From positions 620,001-684,000 of the forward strand of contig JAXGYK010000001.1 of NCBI GenBank assembly GCA_040772305.1: a stretch of 64,000 nt of DNA, in the 5' to 3' direction. Every line of letters begins with the position of its first letter. Position 1 is the stretch's first letter. The position numbers were made by a program, and so were the translations under genes. Source of the DNA: Mesolinea sp040772305. Lineage in GTDB: Bacteria; Chloroflexota; Anaerolineae; Anaerolineales; Anaerolineaceae. This document shows, piece by piece, positions 44,774-52,169 of the stretch. Under the pieces are notes generated by a model, which worked only from the letters and a program-made list of their open reading frames with translations, did not search any database and was not told the DNA's origin.

Positions 44774-45415
44774 CTATTTTAAATTAAAGACCCCAAACGA
44801 AAGCTGATAAGCCGCAATACTGAAGGCCTCGGCTACATTCAGCGAATTTTTGCTCCCCTGCATGGGTAAGTGCAGCACAAGATCGGCAATCTGCATTAAT
44901 GCCGGGTCGACACCTGCTTCTTCGTTTCCCAAAATAAGCAGGATTTGTGCATTCATTGGGGGCAAGTAGTTGTAAAGAGACTGCGAATTCGCAAGAGTTT
45001 CAAGAACAAGCAGCGTATAGCCGGCATCCTTTAGCTTGGCTGCCGCCAGAGGGGCGTTAGTATGGTAGACCCAAGGAAGCGTTTTTTCTGCACCAAGCGC
45101 AGTTTTAGAAATACCTGGATGCTCCGCAGGCGTAGGTGTGATCCCGCAAAGATGCAAGCCTTGAAAGCCCGCTCCATCAGCCGTGCGAAAGATTGCACCC
45201 ACATTATAGGCAGAGCGCAGGTTATCCAGGAGAGCATAAGCTTGACAGTAGGGTTTTTGGGTGGGCAAAGAAGCTTGGGAGCTGGCAGCTTGATCTGCAC
45301 GCAAGTTTGCCCCACAACGCGGACAAAACTCTCCTTTGTTTTGTTCCAGATCCAAGGGGAAACGCAAATTACAGGAAGAATTGCTGCAGTTTAAAAAATA
45401 GGTGCGGCGAGTCAC
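44774..45415 (-). CDS. SpoU/TrmH-family RNA methyltransferase with N-terminal zinc ribbon
   Basis: A 213-residue protein. Residues 1-45 form a Cys4 zinc ribbon (LNCSNSSCNLRF...FCPRCGANL), followed by a SPOUT methyltransferase. The knotted fold's three motifs are NLRSAYNVGAIFRTADG, LLILGNEEAGVDPAL and LPMQGSKNSLNVAEAFSIAAYQ. The family 2'-O-methylates tRNA or rRNA ribose; the target is not deducible. The zinc ribbon replaces the usual SpoU N-terminal substrate domain. The start is GTG at 45415, exactly six bases after TAAAAT, predicting a leaderless mRNA; no ribosome binding site is present. Confidence 0.88.
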   Translation of the reverse strand: MTRRTYFLNCSNSSCNLRFPLDLEQNKGEFCPRCGANLRADQAASSQASLPTQKPYCQAYALLDNLRSAYNVGAIFRTADGAGFQGLHLCGITPTPAEHPGISKTALGAEKTLPWVYHTNAPLAAAKLKDAGYTLLVLETLANSQSLYNYLPPMNAQILLILGNEEAGVDPALMQIADLVLHLPMQGSKNSLNVAEAFSIAAYQLSFGVFNLK

Positions 45416-45421
45416 AGCTTC

Positions 45422-45427
45422 ATTTTA
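45422..45427 (-). promoter_or_regulatory. -10 box TAAAAT, predicted leaderless promoter (GTG start)
   Basis: TAAAAT on minus, six bases, then GTG at 45415. It sits just after the terminator of the upstream deacetylase gene, so this is an independent transcription start. Confidence 0.5.
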
Positions 45428-45433
45428 GCTCTT

Positions 45434-45474
45434 AAAAAGGTCAGACGTCTAGGTGAGGGGGGCACCCAGGCGTC
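45434..45474 (-). terminator. Terminator of deacetylase gene
   Basis: A 12-bp stem (GACGCCTGGGTG with CACCTAGACGTC, one wobble, one mismatch) and a 7-base loop, followed on the minus strand by TGACC and TTTTT. It lies 100 bases past the deacetylase stop. Confidence 0.7.
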
Positions 45475-45573
45475 CGACGCTGTTTAGTATACACTTAACT
45501 AAATAAAATACAAGTTAAGTCTCATGTTTTTAGGCAGATATATAGTCTTTTTTATATAAAATTAACAATGTTG

Positions 45574-46680
45574 CTAAGGCCAGATCACAGCCTGTCCGCT
45601 CGAATCGCAAAGCGTATTAAAAACATAACCCTGTTCACTAAGTGTTCGCAAAATCAATTCCAGCGCTTGAACACTGGCTTGTCGGTTACCGCCGCCATCA
45701 TGCATCAGCACCACAGTTTGGGATTGCAGGTTATCCAAGACTGTTTTTAGAACCATGTGTGGGGCAGGGCTAGTCCAGTCCTCGGTATCCAGGCTCCAAT
45801 ATGCCAGCTGGTAGCCCAGGGAATCAGCTCTGCGGCGCAAAAGATCACCCTTCTCGCCGTAGGGCGGTCGCAAACTTCTGCATATCTGCTGGTCTGCCCC
45901 AGGAATTCCTTCCAGGGCAGCCCGAATGGCAGCATCGGTATCCAGAACCTCCAGATTAAAATCAGAGTCCCCAAATTGCGTCAGTTTGAAGTGGTTATAG
46001 CTGTGGTTAGCAATGCTGTGACCGGCTGCTGCTGCCTGGACAAGAATATCCGGAAAGCTGACTGCATTGCGGCCAAGCACAAAGAAGGTGGCCTCTGCCT
46101 GGTATTTTTTAAGCAAATTCAAAATTTGCGGTGTCCACTGGGGATCAGGGCCGTCATCAAAAGTGAGATAGATCACTTTTTCACTGGGGTTAAAAGCTTG
46201 ATACCCCTCAATTGGATCGGTTTGAGGAGTATTTGGCGAAGGAAATTGCAAAGGTATCGGATCTGCCAGAGCTGTTATTTGGATCCATGGGATCTCCGTT
46301 GCATTGATTGATTGTGAACAGGATACAGTGGCTGCAAATACTGTAGGTGTTGAACTCGGTTTGAAAGTCGCAGTAGCCGTTGCTTCAAGGGTCGCTGGCA
46401 GCGTAGCAGCGATGGTGGGACTATGCTGAGGCAAGGGTGAGGCTTGGGGAACTTGGGTACCCATTAGGGGCTGGTCTGCCTGCTCCAAGGGGAGCCGGGT
46501 AGGCACAAGCGCTGCTTGCATAGGACTTTCAGCCGTGCTACTGCGAATAGTGCCCGCCAGGTAAAGCGCTAAAATAATAACTAATAAAACCACCAGGAAA
46601 CCGCGCAAGGGCAAGCTCTTTACTGCCGGAGCTGCTGGCCTTGCCTCTTGCATGTATGGGTTGCGCCTCTTGGATTGCAT
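45574..46680 (-). CDS. Membrane-anchored polysaccharide deacetylase (NodB fold)
   Basis: A 368-residue protein with one N-terminal membrane helix (FLVVLLVIILALYLAGTI), a Thr/Pro/Ala-rich linker and a C-terminal NodB domain. Motifs are TFDDGPD (catalytic base and metal Asp), HSIANHSYNHF (metal His pair), RPPYGEKGD, LDTEDW and VVLMHDGG. It removes N-acetyl groups from cell-surface glycans such as peptidoglycan. I use the ATG at 46680, which has CACAAT six bases upstream; ATG 46653 is also possible. The gene is divergent from the membrane gene at 46784. Confidence 0.88.
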   Translation of the reverse strand: MQSKRRNPYMQEARPAAPAVKSLPLRGFLVVLLVIILALYLAGTIRSSTAESPMQAALVPTRLPLEQADQPLMGTQVPQASPLPQHSPTIAATLPATLEATATATFKPSSTPTVFAATVSCSQSINATEIPWIQITALADPIPLQFPSPNTPQTDPIEGYQAFNPSEKVIYLTFDDGPDPQWTPQILNLLKKYQAEATFFVLGRNAVSFPDILVQAAAAGHSIANHSYNHFKLTQFGDSDFNLEVLDTDAAIRAALEGIPGADQQICRSLRPPYGEKGDLLRRRADSLGYQLAYWSLDTEDWTSPAPHMVLKTVLDNLQSQTVVLMHDGGGNRQASVQALELILRTLSEQGYVFNTLCDSSGQAVIWP

Positions 46681-46783
46681 TGGATTATTGTGTGCAAGTT
46701 TTACACCATGGATTTTGGGATAATTTGTTCTTGGTACGCTGGCAAATTTGACGGCAGCCAAAACTGCCTTTACTATTGCTGAG

Positions 46784-47272
46784 ATGAATTGGATTGCTTA
46801 TCTGTTTAGCGGAATATTATTTGGGTTTGCAGACTGGTATTTTGTGCAAGCCCTGCAGGAGCGGCGTCAACTGCTGAGTGAAAGCTTGCCTTTTGCAGCA
46901 GCATTTTTAAGCGTCGTGAACTTTTTGGTTTGGATACTACCGCTTTTGCCGGTAACTTTTGATACTGCTCGCAGATATAAACGCTGTTGGCCATCCGGCG
47001 GTGCTGCCAGCCTGGTTTGGGCCGCAGCTATGCTCTCCTATTACGGATGGGGTGCCTACCTGATGGCTAGCGGAAAACTGCCTGGCTGGGGGCATTTGAA
47101 TATGCACCTCAGCAGCTCTTCTGAATACCAGGGGAAGGTATGGCCAACAGTAATCGCCGTAATGGGGGGAGAGTTTAAAGAATGGATTGCTTTTGCAATC
47201 ATATCCGGCTTTTTTACTGGCATAATACTATGCGCAACATTTCGTTTAGAGCGGCAAGGGCAAGCTAGCTGA
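46784..47272 (+). CDS. Uncharacterised four-helix membrane protein
   Basis: A 162-residue membrane protein with four hydrophobic segments (about 1-18, 38-60, 75-97 and 128-153). No family recognised. WGHLNMHLSSSSEYQGKVWPT and GGEFKEWIAFAIISGF are notable polar stretches between helices. I start at ATG 46784, seven bases after TACTAT; an in-frame TTG at 46748 is also possible. The next gene starts one base after its stop codon, so the two are an operon. Confidence 0.6.
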   Translation: MNWIAYLFSGILFGFADWYFVQALQERRQLLSESLPFAAAFLSVVNFLVWILPLLPVTFDTARRYKRCWPSGGAASLVWAAAMLSYYGWGAYLMASGKLPGWGHLNMHLSSSSEYQGKVWPTVIAVMGGEFKEWIAFAIISGFFTGIILCATFRLERQGQAS

Positions 47273-47273
47273 G

Positions 47274-48128
47274 ATGGAAGGCCTGCTTCAAAGACTTACC
47301 CCTCATCTGGCCTGGCACCAGACATCCCTTTACAGCACCAACACCAGCATAATCCTGGATGGTGACTGTGCACTCATTGTAGATGCCTGCCTGACCAATG
47401 AAGACTTTCATCGCCAAGCTGCTTTTCTGAGAGACTTTGACCTGAAAGCCGGCCTGGTTACCCACGCCCACTGGGACCATTTTTTATGGTCTGCCCAATT
47501 AGGCGAGCACACACCCCGCTATGCCAGTGAAGCAAGCCTGGCCGCCATGAAGCAGAAAAGTGCCGATAACGAAGCTCAGATGCAAGCTATTGAAGAACGC
47601 TATTTTGAAGGGCATAGATACTGGCCCCGCCATTTGCTCTATCAGGAGAAACCTTTGAAAGAAGGTCGGCAGGTTTTCCATGGGTTTGAGCTGGAAGTCA
47701 TTCGCTTGGATGGTCATTGCCAGGGGTCGAGTGCTTATCTCTTTTGTAAACAAGGGATTCTTTGTATTGGCGATCATCTTTCAGACATTGAACCACCATC
47801 TTTGGACGATGTACCTGAAGCCTTGGATGCCTATCTGGTGAGTCTGGAGCGGATAGAGACTCTTATCAATGGGGCAGAACTTGTAATACCTGGCCACGGC
47901 AGCCCGGCTGCTGCCAGCGAGGCGCATGAACGCCTTAAAGCCGACCGGGATTATTTGGAAACCCTTGCCCGGCTAACAAATGCGGAATTACAGGGCAATC
48001 TGGAGCAGCTGGGGCATAAGGTTCTCGAAAAACACCCCGATCCGCGCGCAAAAAGCAACTGGGGCTGGGAACTTCACCTTGCAAATCTGTCCTTCTTGCA
48101 GCAAAATGCAATTAACCCGCCTGGCTAG
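47274..48128 (+). CDS. Metallo-beta-lactamase-fold hydrolase
   Basis: A 284-residue cytoplasmic enzyme. Metal motifs are THAHWDHF (HxHxDH), LDGHCQGSSAYLF (His), IGDHLSDI (Asp) and PGHGSP (His). The overall form is like glyoxalase II or hydroxyacylglutathione-hydrolase relatives with a helical C-terminal region (about 205-284). Substrate unknown. It follows the membrane gene by one base and converges on the next gene with only two bases between the stop codons. Confidence 0.85.
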   Translation: MEGLLQRLTPHLAWHQTSLYSTNTSIILDGDCALIVDACLTNEDFHRQAAFLRDFDLKAGLVTHAHWDHFLWSAQLGEHTPRYASEASLAAMKQKSADNEAQMQAIEERYFEGHRYWPRHLLYQEKPLKEGRQVFHGFELEVIRLDGHCQGSSAYLFCKQGILCIGDHLSDIEPPSLDDVPEALDAYLVSLERIETLINGAELVIPGHGSPAAASEAHERLKADRDYLETLARLTNAELQGNLEQLGHKVLEKHPDPRAKSNWGWELHLANLSFLQQNAINPPG

Positions 48129-48130
48129 CT

Positions 48131-49390
48131 TTAGCTTACAATCTCGGCATCCACCAATTCCCAGGTTTTACCGCCATCTTCACTGGCATATAAGAAGGCT
48201 GGCGCATAAGGCCCAGACTGCAAACTTGCGAGCAAAAGATAGGCATGTTCGGCATCGGCAAGGCTAAGACTAACGATCCCCTGGCCGGAAGGCAACTTAA
48301 AGGGCAATTCTTGCCATGTTTTGCCTCCATCTTCGCTGCGATAGATATGATTGGTACTCGCGGAGAGCCCCACACCCGTGCTGGAAAAGCTGTGCAGCAC
48401 GGTAGCGTCCAGCTCCGAAAGGTAAGTCCAGGATTGCCCTCCGTCGGTTGACTCACAAAAGAAGGTTTTGTCTACCCCAACCGAAGCAAAAGCGCGCACA
48501 GGAAGCAAGAGCTTGCGGACCCCAGCCCTGAGAGGTGTTTGAGCAGTCCACATATCTCCACTGCCCAACTCTGGAAGACCGTCACATTCCAAAGCTTTCC
48601 ATGAAAACGCAGCATTATCGGACTGATATGCGTAAAGTGACTTTGGTACGGGCCAAGTTCCAGTAACTAAGACATTATTCTCGCTAAGAACCAGCAAGTT
48701 TTCTTTTGTACCATCAACAGGAAGACTGGGTTCGATTTCATCGGGGAGATGTTTCCAGCGTACAGCCCACGTTGCGCCGCCATCTGCCGTTTGCAATATT
48801 TCGACCGACTCCTGATTCATAGCTACCTGAAGCGAAATAAGCATAAAACCGTTGAGCGTATTACTGAAAGAAAGTATGCCGCCTGGGTTCGTCTGCGTAA
48901 AACGCAGCCACTTGGCGCCTCCGTCGGTACTATGCCAAATGTAAGAGCTGGAATCAGAAAGATTTTGGCTAATCCAGGCTGTATTACCGTCAAGAAAAAA
49001 GAGGTGGTTTTGACCACGCATTAAAGCGGCAGGGCTTCGATCGCGCCAGGTTTTTCCCCCATCGCGGGTATGAAAAACCTTGGTTTGCATCAGGTCGCTG
49101 GCCCAGCCGCTTTTGTCAGGGAAAAGCCAGATCCTGGCAATCGCCAAACCTTGCTTATTATCCATAGTAGGGTGCACAGGCACCGCAATAGCCGTTGCGG
49201 TGGATTGAACAATTGTAGGCTCTATGTGTGGAGAAGTAGGTGCTGGCTCCTTAGAACCCGGATATGTAGGAAGAGGTGTTGGAGCCTGCGGGCTGCGTAA
49301 GGGCGCTTGTGTAGGATTGCCTGGTTGACAGGCCGCACCAAGCAGCAAGAGCATTATTGCCATGAATACAATCAAGGGTTTTGAGCGCAT
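48131..49390 (-). CDS. Lipoprotein with BNR/YCF48-like beta-propeller repeats
   Basis: A 419-residue lipoprotein: signal peptide, lipobox LGAAC, a Pro/Thr linker to about residue 75, then repeated blades. The Asp-box pattern (S/T-x-DGGxxW) occurs about six times: TRDGGKTW, STDGGAKW, TADGGATW, STDGGQSW, SEDGGKTW and SEDGGKTW. This fits a beta-propeller of the YCF48/sialidase-repeat type on the outer face. YCF48 relatives help assemble membrane complexes, but no such role is shown. The ATG at 49390 has GGAGG five bases before; an earlier in-frame ATG at 49417 has none. Confidence 0.82.
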   Translation of the reverse strand: MRSKPLIVFMAIMLLLLGAACQPGNPTQAPLRSPQAPTPLPTYPGSKEPAPTSPHIEPTIVQSTATAIAVPVHPTMDNKQGLAIARIWLFPDKSGWASDLMQTKVFHTRDGGKTWRDRSPAALMRGQNHLFFLDGNTAWISQNLSDSSSYIWHSTDGGAKWLRFTQTNPGGILSFSNTLNGFMLISLQVAMNQESVEILQTADGGATWAVRWKHLPDEIEPSLPVDGTKENLLVLSENNVLVTGTWPVPKSLYAYQSDNAAFSWKALECDGLPELGSGDMWTAQTPLRAGVRKLLLPVRAFASVGVDKTFFCESTDGGQSWTYLSELDATVLHSFSSTGVGLSASTNHIYRSEDGGKTWQELPFKLPSGQGIVSLSLADAEHAYLLLASLQSGPYAPAFLYASEDGGKTWELVDAEIVS

Positions 49391-49464
49391 ACTGACCTCC
49401 GTTTGGGATTTTACCATTTAGCAGCCTCGTGCGTTGCTAAGAAAAGCACTCCCAGAGGCAACCC

Positions 49465-49493
49465 TTGACCCAAAAGTGGTATTGGGATAGAAT
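49465..49493 (+). promoter_or_regulatory. Promoter of tRNA-Arg
   Basis: TTGACC (49465-49470) and TAGAAT (49488-49493) with the ideal 17-base spacing; the tRNA begins 16 bases after the -10. Confidence 0.75.
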
Positions 49494-49508
49494 CAGCCTT
49501 CGTTCTTT

Positions 49509-49581
49509 GACCTCGTAGCTTAATGGATAGAGCACCTGCTTGCGGAGCAGTAGGTTGCGCGTTCGACTCGCGCCGAGGTCG
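49509..49581 (+). tRNA. tRNA-Arg(GCG)
   Basis: Cloverleaf with acceptor GACCTCG/CGAGGTC, discriminator G, D arm GCTT...GAGC, anticodon loop TTGCGGA (anticodon GCG, codons CGC/CGT), variable AGGTT and T arm GCGCG-TTCGACT-CGCGC. The outermost anticodon-stem pair is C-T (mismatch). CCA is not encoded; TTTTTT follows. Most bacteria use anticodon ACG (inosine) for these codons, so GCG is unusual. Confidence 0.93.
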
Positions 49582-49697
49582 TTTTTTATTTAAATACAGT
49601 TAACGAGCTTTTCAACCCCTCTGCTATATGTCGGCTTGCAGCAAGAAAATACTACTTTTCTTAATGTTATCAAATTCAGGGTAAAGAATCAGGGTTA

Positions 49698-49713
49698 CGT
49701 TTCACGTGAAACA
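49698..49713. promoter_or_regulatory. parS centromere site 1
   Basis: CGTTTCACGTGAAACA matches the bacterial parS consensus (TGTTTCACGTGAAACA) at 15 of 16 positions and has a perfect palindromic core GTTTCACGTGAAAC. It is the expected ParB-CTPase binding and loading site. Confidence 0.9.
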
Positions 49714-49740
49714 AAATCGAACTTGATTAAGCGCAGAATT

Positions 49741-49756
49741 AGTTTCACGTGAAACG
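49741..49756. promoter_or_regulatory. parS centromere site 2
   Basis: AGTTTCACGTGAAACG: the same perfect 14-bp core, 43 bp after site 1 (about four helical turns). It touches the stop codon of the PPDK-N-like gene. Confidence 0.88.
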
Positions 49757-52066
49757 TTAAGCAGGAACAAACCAAGCAATAGCCCGTCCGCTAACCTCAT
49801 CCATAGCCAGATTCAGGCGATGACCTGGTCGTAAATCTTCGACATCAATCAACCACAATGCCCCCTCAAATTCTTCGGCATGCTGAATCCACTCACACAA
49901 GCAATTGGGTGCGTCCATCATCCAGTCGCGCTGGAAAATCTCCTCTTCCACGTTGATAGCTAATGGGTAGATTTGTCCTTCCAGCAAGTCTTGGAAAAAG
50001 TGAGTACCTAGGGAAGGCTCAGTAGCTACAACGCCTTCACCATAGGCTTCGACAAGAGCCTTAGCATTATAAATGTCGGAATAATCAATTTTTACACCCA
50101 GATCAGGGCTGGAAGTGCCCCAGCGGCCTGGGCCGATAATTATATAATTTTCTTTACTGAGCTCAGCGTTTATACGGCCGATAGCGCGCTCCAGTTTAGC
50201 ACGGTCAGAAGTTTTTTTAATCGCAAAGTAGGAATCAGCAACTACATAGAGTAAATAACGAATATTCTCAATAGTGCCCGAAGAAACATAGGAGGAAGCT
50301 GTGAACAGAGTGTCTTTTTGTAATACGCCAACTGGCATATGGCTACTCCGGCTTCGCAGCATAGCTTGCGGGCGACACTGGATAAGAGAAATTTGCATTT
50401 TGGCGTTGCTGCCCGGCTGGATATTGCCAGCAAATTCGAGGTCAACTGGAGACTGATAGACCCGTTCTAGAATTTGGAGCATCTCCTGCATTAGTTTAGG
50501 AAACTTGGTCTGAGTGAGCAGTCCGTCAAAGGTAAGCACTAAATCCTGCGGAGACCCATCCAAAAGAATGGTATGCAGACTGCGCAGGTAGCCTTCGTTT
50601 TCCAGCTGGGCGATGTAGCGCAGACTTTGGGTGGCGGAATGGAGCACCTCAGCCACAGGAAGGGTTTCAAATTTATTTGTTTTAAGGTTAATCAGGTCGA
50701 TAAACTGCTGTGAGTAGCAGCGAATATTCCGGGTGTTTCCTGAAGGATTCAAGCCAGGATGTGAAAGGGCGACAAGGCGAGGATAGTCGTTGCCGACCCG
50801 GTCAACCGCACGGGTACCCAATCCCCACACCAAGCGAATAAACCCCTCATCTGCTTTGATTTGCGGCGACCAACGGTAAGCATTGTGGCTAAAGGCTACT
50901 CCAGCCATTGTAGGGAAGTAATAATCACCTTCGTGTTTGCCTTCCACCACCTGAATCAACAGACCCATACGTTCATCGTAGTCAATCAAGCCCCGGCTCT
51001 TGCGGTACAACAAAGCAGCTGGGTTAATGGTAGAAGCATAGATTTGAGCCATCGCCCGCTCTAGTGCGTGTAGATTAATTTGAGGGCTGCTTTGGTTAGG
51101 TAGAAATATGCTCTCATACTTACCGGCAAAAGCAGTACCAAAGTTGTCTTCCAGTAAACTTGAAGAACGCACAATCAAAGGTTTACCCCCGGCCATGCTA
51201 ATAACCGTTTCGAGGTATTGCGAAACAGAAGGGGTAAATACACCTGCTGCAAAATCAGCTACGAGACTGGGGTATTCCGTGCGCATTTGTTCTTCGTCTT
51301 TATATTTTTGTTCGTTCCAATGCAGAAGATTGTTGACGGAAATAAAATTATAAAAAAGGTCGGATCCCACATAAAAAGAAACTGGCGTCCGGACAACCTC
51401 CTTTAACTCCGCAGATCCTTCCTTGTTAAGAATGCGCGCAGCCAAGAGCATTCCTGCCGCCTTTCCCCCAATACGCCCATGCCCCAGCTTATGGCGTCTA
51501 ATTTCTGCCAGATCTTCGACAGTAAACCATTCTTTGGCGATATTGATATAGCGCAGCTGGTCAGAGATCATGCTGCGAATCAACACCACCTTAATTTCTT
51601 CAAGCCGGGCTGCATCGTGCGAACCAGGAGTTGGCGATTTCTTTTCCAGGCGGATACCATGATTAAAAAGCATGTCTAAGGGCGCAGTTTCGGGATTAAA
51701 AGCAAGATCATCAAAATCAGGGCTAGCACCGCGTTCAGTCAATGCCATTTCAATCAAGGCATTTAGGTCGGATGGCTCGTAATGGGAAATAAAATGTAAA
51801 TCGGTGAGTTGGTCAAGCACTAAGGCCAAGCGCCTGTCCCAGACATCAGAAGGTTCCTCGAAAAGTGGATTCTTTACACCTTCGCGCTGCTGAGACTGAA
51901 CAGAAGCACGTCGAGCTTCTTCATAGATAGCGGCATAAGTCACAAATCCGTCCTGATTAAGGCGGTAGCGCATTAATTCGCGGATGCGCGAGGCAAGGAT
52001 AGGATATTGTGCCAGCGAAAGAGTAATACTCAAAAGCCGGTCAGTACCAGCTGGTGGAAGTGTCAT
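49757..52066 (-). CDS. PEP/pyruvate-binding (PPDK-N-like) protein lacking swivel domain
   Basis: A 769-residue protein built around the ATP-grasp-like N-terminal domain of PEP synthase/pyruvate phosphate dikinase. RIGGKAAGMLLAARIL and LIVRSSSLLEDNFGTAFAGKYES (about 297-316) are the ATP-binding signatures, with VWGLGTRAVDR further on. The phosphohistidine swivel motif (T-x-H-x-A) and the TIM-barrel PEP/pyruvate domain are absent. The last 170 residues (ENYIIIGPGRWGTSSPDLGVKIDYSDI and onward) are unassigned. It cannot run a normal PPDK cycle; a phosphotransfer, regulatory or dikinase-like role remains open. ATG 52066 follows AAGGAG. The two parS sites lie immediately past its stop. Confidence 0.75.
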   Translation of the reverse strand: MTLPPAGTDRLLSITLSLAQYPILASRIRELMRYRLNQDGFVTYAAIYEEARRASVQSQQREGVKNPLFEEPSDVWDRRLALVLDQLTDLHFISHYEPSDLNALIEMALTERGASPDFDDLAFNPETAPLDMLFNHGIRLEKKSPTPGSHDAARLEEIKVVLIRSMISDQLRYINIAKEWFTVEDLAEIRRHKLGHGRIGGKAAGMLLAARILNKEGSAELKEVVRTPVSFYVGSDLFYNFISVNNLLHWNEQKYKDEEQMRTEYPSLVADFAAGVFTPSVSQYLETVISMAGGKPLIVRSSSLLEDNFGTAFAGKYESIFLPNQSSPQINLHALERAMAQIYASTINPAALLYRKSRGLIDYDERMGLLIQVVEGKHEGDYYFPTMAGVAFSHNAYRWSPQIKADEGFIRLVWGLGTRAVDRVGNDYPRLVALSHPGLNPSGNTRNIRCYSQQFIDLINLKTNKFETLPVAEVLHSATQSLRYIAQLENEGYLRSLHTILLDGSPQDLVLTFDGLLTQTKFPKLMQEMLQILERVYQSPVDLEFAGNIQPGSNAKMQISLIQCRPQAMLRSRSSHMPVGVLQKDTLFTASSYVSSGTIENIRYLLYVVADSYFAIKKTSDRAKLERAIGRINAELSKENYIIIGPGRWGTSSPDLGVKIDYSDIYNAKALVEAYGEGVVATEPSLGTHFFQDLLEGQIYPLAINVEEEIFQRDWMMDAPNCLCEWIQHAEEFEGALWLIDVEDLRPGHRLNLAMDEVSGRAIAWFVPA

Positions 52067-52157
52067 CGTATGCTCCTTGTCATGCATTAAATTCTAACAT
52101 TGTAAAAAAGTATCGTGTGAATCGTTAAATAAACATCATCTACTGCCAATAAAGCAT

Positions 52158-52163
52158 TATGAT
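52158..52163 (+). promoter_or_regulatory. -10 box TATGAT, predicted leaderless promoter of nadE
   Basis: TATGAT, then TAATGT, then ATG at 52170. The spacing is again six bases and there is no ribosome binding site. Confidence 0.5.
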
Positions 52164-52169
52164 TAATGT

